Positions 1-9,225 of a DNA stretch of 39,017 nucleotides are shown here, piece by piece (position 1 is the first letter of the stretch; every line of letters begins with the position of its first letter). The notes below the pieces were generated by a model. It saw only the letters and a program-made list of their open reading frames with translations, did not search any database and had not been told where the DNA came from. A program made the position numbers and the translations under genes. The DNA comes from an uncultured Verrucomicrobiales bacterium (GTDB lineage: Bacteria; Verrucomicrobiota; Verrucomicrobiia; Limisphaerales; UBA1100), in NCBI GenBank assembly GCA_913048135.1, contig CAJWVY010000010.1:1-39017 (forward strand), written 5' to 3'.

Positions 1-156
1 ATCCCGGCGGCCAATGGCGGTGCGTCGCTGGTCACCGCGCAGATCGACGATACGCGCCTGTGCTACTCGGTCGCCGAACCGGGCGAGCACTGGATCGACA
101 ATTCGCTGGCCGTGATGGCGACCGTTTATGCCGTTGGCGGCGATCTTGGCGCCGGC
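1..156 (+). CDS. murF: Partial MurF-like fragment (alphaproteobacterial type), probably foreign to the rest of the contig
   Basis: Frame +1 reads IPAANGGASLVTAQIDDTRLCYSVAEPGEHWIDNSLAVMATVYAVGGDLGAG, resembling the MurF segment '(G)xHWxxNSLAVLAxVxAxGGD'. Similarity fades after ~155. Boundary approximate. Confidence 0.5.
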
Positions 157-285
157 GATCTCTGCGTCCTCGAGGACCGTGTTCAGCGTCCCAGCCCACC
201 AGGCCGCGTGCAGCACCTGGTTGAGCAGGTCGCCGGCCACCGGCAGTTGCTCCAGGGAGTCGGTGAGGGTAGCCAGGGGATCGCC

Positions 286-620
286 GCCTTCACCGCCGGC
301 CCACGCTCGGCGACGAGGCCCGTGATGTCGACACCTTTGAGCTGACCCCCGACGACCCAGACCGCACCCGGATACGCCGCCAGAGACGACGCGGCCGCGT
401 GGGGGTTCGTCGCCTTGGAGTCGTCGACCCAGGTGATCCCGGCCTCTGCGGCGACGACCTCGATGCGGTGCGGATCGAGCGTGAACGCGGTGAGCGCGTC
501 GCGGACCGCCGCCGGCGGCGCACCGACCGCGCGCGCCAGAGCGGCCGCCGCCAGGATGTTCGATACGACGTGGGGAGCGCCGAGCCCTCGGGCATCGCGG
601 CCATCGCTTCGGTCCGCGCG
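286..620 (-). CDS. murD: Partial UDP-N-acetylmuramoylalanine--D-glutamate ligase (MurD) fragment, actinobacterial type; foreign or chimeric
   Basis: Minus-strand reading ...APHVVSNILAAAALARAVGAPPAAVRDALTAFTLDPHRIEVVAAEAGITWVDDSKATNPHAAASSLAAYPGAVWVVGGQLKGVDITGLVAERGPAVKAA; 'DDSKATNPHAA' and 'GG.LKG.D' are MurD hallmarks. No start or stop; reading frame breaks on both sides. Confidence 0.75.
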
Positions 621-645
621 AGGAGGTCGTAGTAGAAGAAGAAGA

Positions 646-958
646 GGTGCTTCGCCTGAAGCGGGAGCATTTCCGAAAAACGAATGCCCGGCACATTGGT
701 GGCCATGTCCCCCCAAGGTCCGCGATATTCCTTCGGCGCCTTGGGCTTGGGATCGTACGTCTCCATATGGCTCGGACCGCCATCCAGCCAAATGAGAATC
801 ACCGACTTGTTATTGCGGGCCGCTTTCCCTTCCGCCCGCAACCGCATCAGGTCCGCACTCGAAAGCCCAAGCGCGCCCAGAAAGCCCGCCTTCAAGGCTG
901 AACGACGCGAAAAGCCCGAGCAGTTTTTCCCAAATTGGCCGTGTTGCAGTTCCAGCAT
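646..958 (-). CDS. DUF1501 domain-containing protein, N-terminal part only (truncated at chimeric junction)
   Basis: MLELQHGQFGKNCSGFSRRSALKAGFLGALGLSSADLMRLRAEGKAARNNKSVILIWLDGGPSHMETYDPKPKAPKEYRGPWGDMATNVPGIRFSEMLPLQAKHL: Tat-like signal and the DUF1501 motif 'WLDGGPSHMETYDPKP'. Similarity ends near 645. Confidence 0.75.
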
Positions 959-1017
959 GACAACTAATTAGACGTTACCGAAAAAACCGCATTCGAAAAA
1001 GAGAAATTAGGGGTTGG

Positions 1018-2328
1018 TTACTGGTCCTTCTTTTTGCCAATGGCAAAAAGCGTTCGTGTGCCGCGCAAATACAACACGCCATCGGAAAGCGCCGGAGACG
1101 CCATCAGGGTTTCGCCGACGGGATATTCGACGGGCGGCTGAAATTGTTCCCCGGCTGTCAGGACAAACACAATACCGTCTTCCCCAGCACAATAAATTTT
1201 GCCGTCAGCGACAACGGGCGAGGCGCTGAAGCCGTGGCCGCGATGGCGAATGCGCTCGAAGTAATGTTCCCGGCCGGTCTTCAAATCGTAACAGCCGATG
1301 AGGCCGCTGTTGTTCAGCGCATAGACTTTGCCGCGGTAGATCAACGGCGTGGGCATGTAGGGGCCGCGGCGGTTTTGCCAGGCCACATGTTCGCCACCGG
1401 TGAGATTACCACGGCCGCCGCCGATCAGGCAGAAAATGGGGCGCTCGGGATGGCGACCGCTGGCGACGATGATGCGGTCACCGGCAAACACCGGCGTGGG
1501 CGCGGTGATCTTCGAACTACCGTCAAGCCGCCAGAGTTCCTTGCCGGTTTCAGGGTGGTAGCCGCGGATAAACTTCGAGCCGTTGGTGACCAGCTCCGGC
1601 TCCTGCCCGGGCCAGACATTGGGCGTGCCCCACGAAGGCAGCTCATCACGCGGCGTACGCCATAGTTCGCGACCGGTCTTCACATCGAACGCCACGATAA
1701 ACGAATCCTTCTGTGAATCGCATTGCACGAACACCTTGCCGCGCCAGATGATCGGCGAACTGGCCGAGCCCCACTCGTATTCAGGCAGGTCATACGCGCC
1801 CACATCCAGGCGCCCGAGGTGTTGTTTCCACAACAACTCACCCACCACGCTGTAGGCAAACAATCCTTCCGAACCGAACAACGCCACCACATGTTTGCCG
1901 TCAGTCGCCGGCGTGGCATTGGCGTAGGTCGCTTTGATGTGCCGTTTATCGGTTGGCTTGCGCTTCACCGCCACGCGCGACCACTGGGTTTTGCCAGTGC
2001 GCTTGTCCAAACAGATTACGCGCCACTCATGCACCGATTGATCGGCCGCCGCCGTGCCCGCGCCGTACAGACCGGGTTTGAAGGTGGGATCCGCCACACT
2101 GCTGACGGCCGTAGTCAGGAACAGGCGGTTACCGGAAATGATCGGAGACGAATGCGCCAAGCCCAGCACGGGCACCTTGAACAGGACACCCTCACCGGCA
2201 GGCGCATTCCAACGAGCGGGAAGATTTTGGCCATCGGCCACGCCGGCAGCATGCGGCCCGCGAAAGGACGGCCAATCTTCAGCATGCAACGCGGCGGCCA
2301 GCGTCAGACATGCCAGCAACCGGATCAT
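1018..2328 (-). CDS. Secreted PQQ-like (BamB-type) beta-propeller protein
   Basis: 436 aa ORF with signal peptide (MIRLLACLTLAAALHAEDWPSFRGPHAAGV) and repeated blade motifs 'VFVQCDSQKDSFIVAFDVKTGRELWRT', 'FIRGYHPETGKELWRLDG', 'GLIGCYDLKTGREHYFE'. Confidence 0.85.
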   Translation of the reverse strand: MIRLLACLTLAAALHAEDWPSFRGPHAAGVADGQNLPARWNAPAGEGVLFKVPVLGLAHSSPIISGNRLFLTTAVSSVADPTFKPGLYGAGTAAADQSVHEWRVICLDKRTGKTQWSRVAVKRKPTDKRHIKATYANATPATDGKHVVALFGSEGLFAYSVVGELLWKQHLGRLDVGAYDLPEYEWGSASSPIIWRGKVFVQCDSQKDSFIVAFDVKTGRELWRTPRDELPSWGTPNVWPGQEPELVTNGSKFIRGYHPETGKELWRLDGSSKITAPTPVFAGDRIIVASGRHPERPIFCLIGGGRGNLTGGEHVAWQNRRGPYMPTPLIYRGKVYALNNSGLIGCYDLKTGREHYFERIRHRGHGFSASPVVADGKIYCAGEDGIVFVLTAGEQFQPPVEYPVGETLMASPALSDGVLYLRGTRTLFAIGKKKDQ

Positions 2329-2330
2329 GG

Positions 2331-3767
2331 CTAAAGAATTTCTTTCACCACACGGGTGGGATATGTGTGCGTGATGCGTTCCTCGAGGCCGTTGCGGTCG
2401 ACGGTGAGTTTCTCGTGATCCATGCCAAGCTGATGCAGGATGGTGGCGTGCCAGTCCTGAATGCTCACGCGATCGCGTACGGCGCCGTAGCCGATGTCAT
2501 CGGTTTCGCCGTGCACCACGCCGCCCTTCACTCCGCCACCGGCCATCCAGCTGGTAAACCCACTGGGACCATGATCGCGCCCGGCCTTGGCGTAATCGCC
2601 TTGGGCCATTGGTAGTCGACCGAATTCGCCGCCCCAGAGCACGAGCACATCATCAAGCAACCCACGTTGACGCAGGTCGCGCAGGAGCGCGGCGCAGGGC
2701 TTATCGCTTTGGCGACAGGCGGCGGGCAGTGAGGTTTTGATGTTGCTGTGGTTGTCCCACATTTGGCCGCGCGGATAAATCTGCACGAAACGAACGCCGC
2801 GTTCCACGAGGCGCCGCGCCATGAGACAGCGTTTACCGAAATTATCCGTATCCTTCGCGCCAACCCCGTACAGCTCGCGTGTGGCCTCGGTCTCGCTAGA
2901 GACATCGAGCGCCTCACTGGCCTCCACCTGCATGCGGGCGGCCATCTGATAATTGGCAATGCGCGAATCGAGCACTGGCTGGTTCGGGCGCTTGGATTTA
3001 TGCAAGCGATCAAGGGCATTGATGAGATTGCGCTTGGCGGCGGTGATACCGGCGGGCTCCTGGTAATCCGGCTTGATGTGCAGCATCGGCGTGCCCTCGC
3101 TCTTGATCTGCGTGCCCTGATACAGCGGCGGCAAATATCCGCTCATCCAGTTCTCCACGTTGTTGACCGGCAACCGGTTTTGCGGATCGGCCAGCACCAC
3201 GTAGGCCGGCAAATTCTGGCTCACGCTGCCGAGGCCGTAGGTTACCCAAGCACCTAGGGTCGGGTGGCCGGGAAAAATCTCGCCGCTCTGCCACTTGTAA
3301 CAGGCCGGCTCATGGTTCTCGTGCACGTTGTACATCGAGCGGATGATCGCGATCTCGTCGATCATCTTGGCCGTGTGCGGCAGCAGTTCGCTAACCCACG
3401 CGCCGCTTTGGCCGTGGCGGGCAAACTTCCAGTGACTGCGCATCACCTTGCCCTTCATGCTGCGCCCGGCCGGGGCGACCTTGGTAAATTCCTCCGGGGC
3501 ATCCGCACCGTGAAATTTCTCCAGCGCCGGCTTGGGATCAAACAGATCCACCTGCGACGGCCCGCCCTGCATGCAGAACTGAATCACCGCCTTGGCCCGT
3601 GGCGCAAAGTGCGGCTGGCGCGGACGCGTGTCCATCGGCAACGGCGCCTTGTGATGCGGCTCCGCCCCGTACAAATCGCGCGAGAGCAACGACGCCAAGG
3701 CCGCGCCGTACAGACCGTTCTGGACGCTGTCAAAAAACTGTCGGCGGTTGATGGTGTTTGGATTCAT
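2331..3767 (-). CDS. DUF1501 domain-containing protein
   Basis: 478 aa; 'MNPNTINRRQFFDSVQNGLYGAALASLL' Tat-like N-terminus, 'VIQFCMQGGPSQVDLFDPKP', C-terminal 'VLWGGEFGRLPMAQ...GRDHGP.GFTSWMAGGGVKGG'. Confidence 0.9.
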   Translation of the reverse strand: MNPNTINRRQFFDSVQNGLYGAALASLLSRDLYGAEPHHKAPLPMDTRPRQPHFAPRAKAVIQFCMQGGPSQVDLFDPKPALEKFHGADAPEEFTKVAPAGRSMKGKVMRSHWKFARHGQSGAWVSELLPHTAKMIDEIAIIRSMYNVHENHEPACYKWQSGEIFPGHPTLGAWVTYGLGSVSQNLPAYVVLADPQNRLPVNNVENWMSGYLPPLYQGTQIKSEGTPMLHIKPDYQEPAGITAAKRNLINALDRLHKSKRPNQPVLDSRIANYQMAARMQVEASEALDVSSETEATRELYGVGAKDTDNFGKRCLMARRLVERGVRFVQIYPRGQMWDNHSNIKTSLPAACRQSDKPCAALLRDLRQRGLLDDVLVLWGGEFGRLPMAQGDYAKAGRDHGPSGFTSWMAGGGVKGGVVHGETDDIGYGAVRDRVSIQDWHATILHQLGMDHEKLTVDRNGLEERITHTYPTRVVKEIL

Positions 3768-3768
3768 C

Positions 3769-6129
3769 TTAATCGATGTACAAAAACGCCGCGCTATTAA
3801 ACAGCGCGTGGCACACTTCGGCGAGCGCTTTGTTGCGCTGACCGTCCTTGCCGGCTTTGGTATATTCGGCCTCCAGACCCTTCATGGCCGACACGGTTTG
3901 CTTGAGCTCCGCCGCCGTCGGAGGCCGGTTCACAATGCGTTCAAACGCCAGTTTCACGACCGGCTCGATACCTTGCGCTTCCTTTTGCAAATCGGTCGCC
4001 AGCTTGCGGGTGAGATTGTGCACCACTTTATCATGCAACAGGAACAGTGGCTGTTGCACCACGGTTGAATTGATGCGGGTGACGCAGTTAGGATTCATCG
4101 CCGGCAGGTCAAAGGTCTCCAGCAGCGTCATCATGTGTTTCCGCCGTTGTTGGATGTACACGCTGCGCCGCCATCCGCCTTCGCCCGGTTCGCCGGTCAC
4201 ATAACCGCCCTCGCGCACCTGCACCTTGTCGGGCTTGCCGCCCTGCCGCGGATTCAGCCGCCCGGTAATGGCGATCAGGCCATCGTGCAATTCCTCCGCA
4301 TCGAGCCGCCGCATGGGCATACGGGAAAGTAAATAATTCTCGGGATCCAATCGCGCGGCCGTTTCGGTTTTCAGTGATGACTGCCGGTACGCCGCGCTGG
4401 TGCAAATGAGCCGGTGCAGATGCTTGGTACTCCACCGGTTTTCCACCATTTCCCGTGCCAGCCAATCCAGCAAAGCCGGATGTGTGGGGGGCGCACCGAT
4501 CTTACCGAAATTATCAAGGCTACTGACGATGCCGCGGCCGAAGTGGTGCTTCCATACCCGGTTCACCCACACGCGCGCGGTGAGCGGATGTTCCGGACTA
4601 GCAATCCACTGCGCCAACGCCAGGCGGTTACCAGTCTTATTGCCCCCCACAACCGCGGCTGGCTTAAAAGGCTTTTCCGAAAATACCGCGGGCAAGGCGG
4701 CTTTCACCAACGGCCCAGGACTACCCGGATTACCCCTTAGGCTGACATACGTTGGCGAAGATTCGCCGCGATCCCACAGAGCACGGATCAGCGGGATCGA
4801 TTTTTTCTTCGCCTTAAGCGCATCGATTTTCTTTTTCAGTTCCCCACGCTCCTTGCCCTTGATCGTTTTAAACTGTTCCTCCATCGGTTTCAGTTCCGCA
4901 TCAATCTTGGTATTGTGATCCTCCACTGCCTTGCGCTCGGCCGGCAACGCCACGGCTAGGTGTCGCCGACTGCTGCCGGCCCATTGATTGCGAAACGCCT
5001 GCGGCGTGAGCCAGTTATATTCGTCGTAAGCCGCCTTGAAGATGGCGGCGAAGGAATAGTAATCGCGTTGGCTGATGGGATCGTATTTATGATCGTGACA
5101 CTTGGCGCACTTGAGCGTGAGGCCCATCACCCCACCGGCAAGTATCTGTAGCTCATCATCAATCACTTGCAAGCGATCCTCCACGCGGTTCACCGGATTG
5201 GCGCTCGTGCCGTCCGGCGCCATGCGCAGGAAGCCGGTCGCCACCAGCTTTTCAATCACCGTTTCATCCACCGCCTCGGCATCGGTGTAGTCCACCAATT
5301 CGTCACCGGCAATTTGCTCGATCAAAAACCGGTCGTACGGCTTGTCGGCATTAAACGCGTTGATCACATAATCGCGATACCGCCAGGCGTGATCGCGGAT
5401 CATGTCCGCATTGCGTTTGCCCTCGGAATCCGAATAGCCGGCCATGTCCAGCCAATGCCGCCCCCAGCGGACGCCATAAGCCGGCGATACCAGCAGGCGA
5501 TCCACCACTTTCTCCACGGCCGTGGGGCTTTCGTCTTTCAGAAACTCCGCCATCTCGGCGGAAGTCGGCGGCAGCCCGGTGAGATCGAAGGTCAGCCGAC
5601 GCAGTAACGTTAGTTTGTCCGCCTCTACAGAATACGACAGGCCCTTGGCTTCCAGCTTTGCTAGCAGAAAAGCATCCACCGGGTTAACCACGCGATCGGC
5701 CGCCTTCACCCGCGGTGTTTCCTCGCGTTTGGGCGGTTGAAACGCCCAATGCTCTCGGGCTTCCGGATCCACCTGTTGCGGTTTCAATACCTGCTCCACT
5801 TCCGGCGCGCCGGCCGCAATCCAATCCCGCAACGTCTGCAGCTCGCGGTCGCCCATTCGCTCAATACCCGCCATGCTGATATTTTTATCCGGCGGACAGG
5901 CGCGCGAAAGGATGCGCTGAATCATCGGGCTGCTCTCCGGCTTACCGGGAACAATGGCCTTGCTTGCCAGCATTGAGGATTTCGTGCGCAAATCCACCCC
6001 GCCATCCTTCAACGTCTGCCCATGGCACATCACACATCGCTGCAGCAAAACCGGAATCGCGTCATGCTGCGTCGGCTCCGCCAACACAACTGCGCTCAAC
6101 AGAAAATAAATGAATGCCCGAACACCCAT
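3769..6129 (-). CDS. PSCyt1/DUF1549/DUF1553 domain protein (planctomycete-type cytochrome C-like)
   Basis: Heme motif 'CVMCHGQ' after a signal peptide, second 'CAKCHDHKYDPI', DUF1549 'LLRRLTFDLTGLPPT', DUF1553 'RVWVNRVWKHHFGRGIV...LDNFGKIGAPPTHPALLDWLA'. Start set at internal ATG (6129, MGVRAFIYFLLSAVVLAEP) because the signal peptide begins there, not at 6201. Confidence 0.9.
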   Translation of the reverse strand: MGVRAFIYFLLSAVVLAEPTQHDAIPVLLQRCVMCHGQTLKDGGVDLRTKSSMLASKAIVPGKPESSPMIQRILSRACPPDKNISMAGIERMGDRELQTLRDWIAAGAPEVEQVLKPQQVDPEAREHWAFQPPKREETPRVKAADRVVNPVDAFLLAKLEAKGLSYSVEADKLTLLRRLTFDLTGLPPTSAEMAEFLKDESPTAVEKVVDRLLVSPAYGVRWGRHWLDMAGYSDSEGKRNADMIRDHAWRYRDYVINAFNADKPYDRFLIEQIAGDELVDYTDAEAVDETVIEKLVATGFLRMAPDGTSANPVNRVEDRLQVIDDELQILAGGVMGLTLKCAKCHDHKYDPISQRDYYSFAAIFKAAYDEYNWLTPQAFRNQWAGSSRRHLAVALPAERKAVEDHNTKIDAELKPMEEQFKTIKGKERGELKKKIDALKAKKKSIPLIRALWDRGESSPTYVSLRGNPGSPGPLVKAALPAVFSEKPFKPAAVVGGNKTGNRLALAQWIASPEHPLTARVWVNRVWKHHFGRGIVSSLDNFGKIGAPPTHPALLDWLAREMVENRWSTKHLHRLICTSAAYRQSSLKTETAARLDPENYLLSRMPMRRLDAEELHDGLIAITGRLNPRQGGKPDKVQVREGGYVTGEPGEGGWRRSVYIQQRRKHMMTLLETFDLPAMNPNCVTRINSTVVQQPLFLLHDKVVHNLTRKLATDLQKEAQGIEPVVKLAFERIVNRPPTAAELKQTVSAMKGLEAEYTKAGKDGQRNKALAEVCHALFNSAAFLYID

Positions 6130-6216
6130 CAGCAGAATATGTGCCCTTAGAGGGCCAAAATCGCAAGGGTATTCGATCAAGTTAATCGATCTCAAGGACA
6201 CCCTAACTGGTACTCT

Positions 6217-8328
6217 TTACCCCCAAATAAACCCGATTGCTGAGACTAGCAGCCCCAAACCCAACAGGCTTACCAGACCGAACTGAAACCAACGCACATC
6301 AAGACCATCGCGGGTGGGATTGATGACGGGTTGATAGTCTCCTCGATGTTCAGGCAGGATCAACATCCATCCGTGATCTTCACCGGTGGAGGCAAATTCA
6401 GCCGTTTGTTCCGCGTTCGCCATCATACCGGTCATAAAGATGAACACCAACCAATAGAGATTGTTATCGGAGAAAAAAACCAACCAGAACCCACACATTC
6501 CCCCTCCGAAAATGATGTGCCACTTCCGAACAACACGCGGGAAGAGGCGGTTACTGACTGATAAGCCCAGGGCTGTAAGAATACCCAGTGGTAATCCCAG
6601 CCACAAAAATTTCCAAGCGATACCAAACATTAAGGTAGCCCCTAAACACAGCAACCCGCCCAACACGAACAAGAATGGTAGATTGAAAACCATTAAAGCG
6701 GGCAGGTTTATTTTTCCTTTACGCTGCGGGATTTTTGGAGCTTTTAGTTTAGGCTGCACCAACTTGGTCCAGCCCCAACAATACGCTACAATTGGGCCAA
6801 CACCTAATGAACCAGCACAGAAGCGTTGAAACGCTTCCGATGAAGGTAAGTCGGTGAAGGCCACTCCAAGCGCTCCGATTCCCAAACCGCCCAGCAGGAT
6901 TAGCCACAATTTGCGCTTAATATACCGGCTCACTGCCGAACCATTCTTTTGAGACGACCCGTCGCCATCTAGCTGTGTCATCAAATCCAAACCGGCCGCC
7001 CCCCCAGCTAACACCATTAGGCCCGATGCACCGATCCCGCCAATGAACCAAAGAAAGCTGAGGCCCAAATTCTCTAAAGCGCTCGTCCAAACAGCGCTCG
7101 CAGCATACACGGCCCCCGTAACACAAGCGACCAATACAAAGGCACCATGTACTGCAACAAAGGATCGGAAACATCGGGTGAAATCAAAATGATATTTAAT
7201 CGAGGCCACTTGGAGGGCAGCTGAATCGGGATAATGGCGTCGCTGGAATCGATTCACGCCCAGCAATAACGCGCCTAGCAAACCACCCATCACGCCCACG
7301 CCGCCTAACCGGCCCAGTGCGCCTTCGGCCGGGTACCACGAAGGTTTGGACTCCGTTTGTGGGGTTGGTGTTTTCGGCACCGGAGCGGGAATAGGTGGCG
7401 GTACAGGAACACCATTGGTGTTTCCCTTGGGGATATTTTTGGAATCGCCCGGTTGAGTCTTGGGTAGAGGCTTGTCCTCGGCCCGGTCAGTACTCGGAGT
7501 ATCTTGGATAAGAGTGAGCCCGAAAAAAACCAGCACCACCACTCCAACAAAACCCAGTGCTGGCAGGTAAGCTTTTTTGGGATCGGTTTTGACGTTCGTC
7601 CAAACATGGCTTGCAGCGGAATCCGCAATTTTTAGTTGCCGTATCAGCACAAACCCCATGCTAACGAGAAATAACGCCATATTGACGCCGATGACCCAGT
7701 ACAACGAACTGGATATATTTCCCTCCCCGGTGCTCTTCAGCGTGACCCAAATAATCCCGGTGACGAACGCCAGTGCGAAGGTAAATACGGCCACATAAGT
7801 CGGCGCATTTTGACTGAGCCAAACGCCAAACTGAAACGAGTCTTCCGGCTCTGGCTCAACCAATGGCTCGGCGAGGGTTTCGCCATCCGCGGCGGCAGCT
7901 TCCTTCCTCTTCCGAAACACCACCGTTCCAAAGGCGCCCAAAAAGGAAAGCGCAGCCAGAACGAATACCCATTTCACTAGCGAATGGGCCACGCCACCGT
8001 CGTTACTCTGCACGGCCCAGACCACCGCCAATACAAATGCGGTGACGGCCGAAACCAACGCAACGGTGGTGGGCGTGTTTTGCCGGACCCAAACCCAGGC
8101 GGCGTTGGGTTCACGGGCCGGTTCAGGCTGTGGCAGAACTTCTAGTTCCGAAAGGACTTTCGGCTCCTCAACCTCAACCGGTTCCGCCACCGCCGAAGCC
8201 GTACCCGTCTTCAACTGGGCTTCCAGTGCGGTGCGAAGCTTATCCAAATCCACTGAGCCATCGGTCGGCAAACGCAGCCGCAACTTGACGTCGGGCGTAT
8301 TACGCGGTTGATGACGAGGCTGACTCAT
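6217..8328 (-). CDS. Large polytopic membrane protein (about 14 TM segments) with Pro-rich linker and duplicated N-terminal 2-TM module
   Basis: 703 aa ORF; many hydrophobic segments; repeated 'VWVRQNTPTTVALVSAVTAFVLAVVWAV' and 'VWLSQNAPTYVAVFTFALAFVTGIIWVT'. Starts 3 bp after the stop of the PLD-like gene. No family recognised. Confidence 0.75.
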   Translation of the reverse strand: MSQPRHQPRNTPDVKLRLRLPTDGSVDLDKLRTALEAQLKTGTASAVAEPVEVEEPKVLSELEVLPQPEPAREPNAAWVWVRQNTPTTVALVSAVTAFVLAVVWAVQSNDGGVAHSLVKWVFVLAALSFLGAFGTVVFRKRKEAAAADGETLAEPLVEPEPEDSFQFGVWLSQNAPTYVAVFTFALAFVTGIIWVTLKSTGEGNISSSLYWVIGVNMALFLVSMGFVLIRQLKIADSAASHVWTNVKTDPKKAYLPALGFVGVVVLVFFGLTLIQDTPSTDRAEDKPLPKTQPGDSKNIPKGNTNGVPVPPPIPAPVPKTPTPQTESKPSWYPAEGALGRLGGVGVMGGLLGALLLGVNRFQRRHYPDSAALQVASIKYHFDFTRCFRSFVAVHGAFVLVACVTGAVYAASAVWTSALENLGLSFLWFIGGIGASGLMVLAGGAAGLDLMTQLDGDGSSQKNGSAVSRYIKRKLWLILLGGLGIGALGVAFTDLPSSEAFQRFCAGSLGVGPIVAYCWGWTKLVQPKLKAPKIPQRKGKINLPALMVFNLPFLFVLGGLLCLGATLMFGIAWKFLWLGLPLGILTALGLSVSNRLFPRVVRKWHIIFGGGMCGFWLVFFSDNNLYWLVFIFMTGMMANAEQTAEFASTGEDHGWMLILPEHRGDYQPVINPTRDGLDVRWFQFGLVSLLGLGLLVSAIGFIWG

Positions 8329-8331
8329 GGA

Positions 8332-9036
8332 TCAACTGAAGTCGCGCCACAGTTTATCGAACATCCGCGTAAAATCCTTAAGCAGGTCGCGGTCGGTGGT
8401 AATGAGAAAATTTTCCTCGTTATGCAGCGAGGCTGAGCGCGTCCAGTTGTAGCTACCGGTGAGGAGTTTTGATTTATCGAAGATGGCAAACTTATGGTGC
8501 ATGTGATGCTCGGAGCGATCGACGCGCACGGGAATTCCCATTCGCTCAAGCCGATCGATATCAGAACCGGCATCCATGGCCTTATCATCATCGCTGATCA
8601 CCCGCACCTGCACATTGCGCCGATGGGCGCGCTCCATGGCATCCACAATCCGGTTGTCCGTGATGGTAAACACACACACATCTACCGAGGCGCGAGCCGT
8701 GCCAAACATTTCCGTGATCTTGCCCACGCAATTGTCATCCGGACTAAAGTACGATTTTGCTCCCTCGCGCTTGCCGCCGGCCGGAAGATTCTCGGTGGGG
8801 TGTAGGGTTTTGACCGTGCCTTCCAGCCAATCCAAAACCTGAAAGCGTTGGCCAGCATCGGCCTTGGCAAGGGCTTCGCGGGCGGCATCAAAGGCCATGC
8901 TCCGATAAAGCGCGCGGCGCTGCTCGTCGCCACGGACATTATCCAGCAAATCGCGGAGTTCGTTGCGTTCTTTCTTGGTGAGTTGATAATCCTCCAGCGT
9001 TTCCTGGAGCAGGGCTTTGACCTCGTGATCTTTCAT
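8332..9036 (-). CDS. Phospholipase D-like (single HKD motif) protein with helical N-terminal extension
   Basis: 234 aa; 'HHKFAIFDKSKLLTGSYNWTRSASLHNEEN' matches HxK(x)4D(x)6GS of the PLD superfamily; only one HKD motif. Confidence 0.85.
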   Translation of the reverse strand: MKDHEVKALLQETLEDYQLTKKERNELRDLLDNVRGDEQRRALYRSMAFDAAREALAKADAGQRFQVLDWLEGTVKTLHPTENLPAGGKREGAKSYFSPDDNCVGKITEMFGTARASVDVCVFTITDNRIVDAMERAHRRNVQVRVISDDDKAMDAGSDIDRLERMGIPVRVDRSEHHMHHKFAIFDKSKLLTGSYNWTRSASLHNEENFLITTDRDLLKDFTRMFDKLWRDFS

Positions 9037-9225
9037 AATTACAGGTATGCGTTGCCCGCGAATGGCGGGAGCGTTGGGACGGAAATTATCCTACCGAGCC
9101 GATCCATAACCGCCAAGAATTAACCCACGGATTTTCGGCGAAAAATGTTCCCTATATTCGTCTTTTCGACTAATCTTTGATTACCCACTCGCTGCGAACT
9201 ACAACCCACAAGGGAAGGCACTGTC

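Noticed and set aside
183-958. Treating ORFs 183-791 and 290-958 as intact fusion genes
   Set aside because: Each merges unrelated segments in different frames; recognisable domains are cut mid-sequence, consistent with a chimeric junction.
6130-6201. N-terminal extension of the DUF1553 protein (start at 6201)
   Set aside because: The extension precedes a clear signal peptide starting at the internal Met (6129), so the annotated start was moved.
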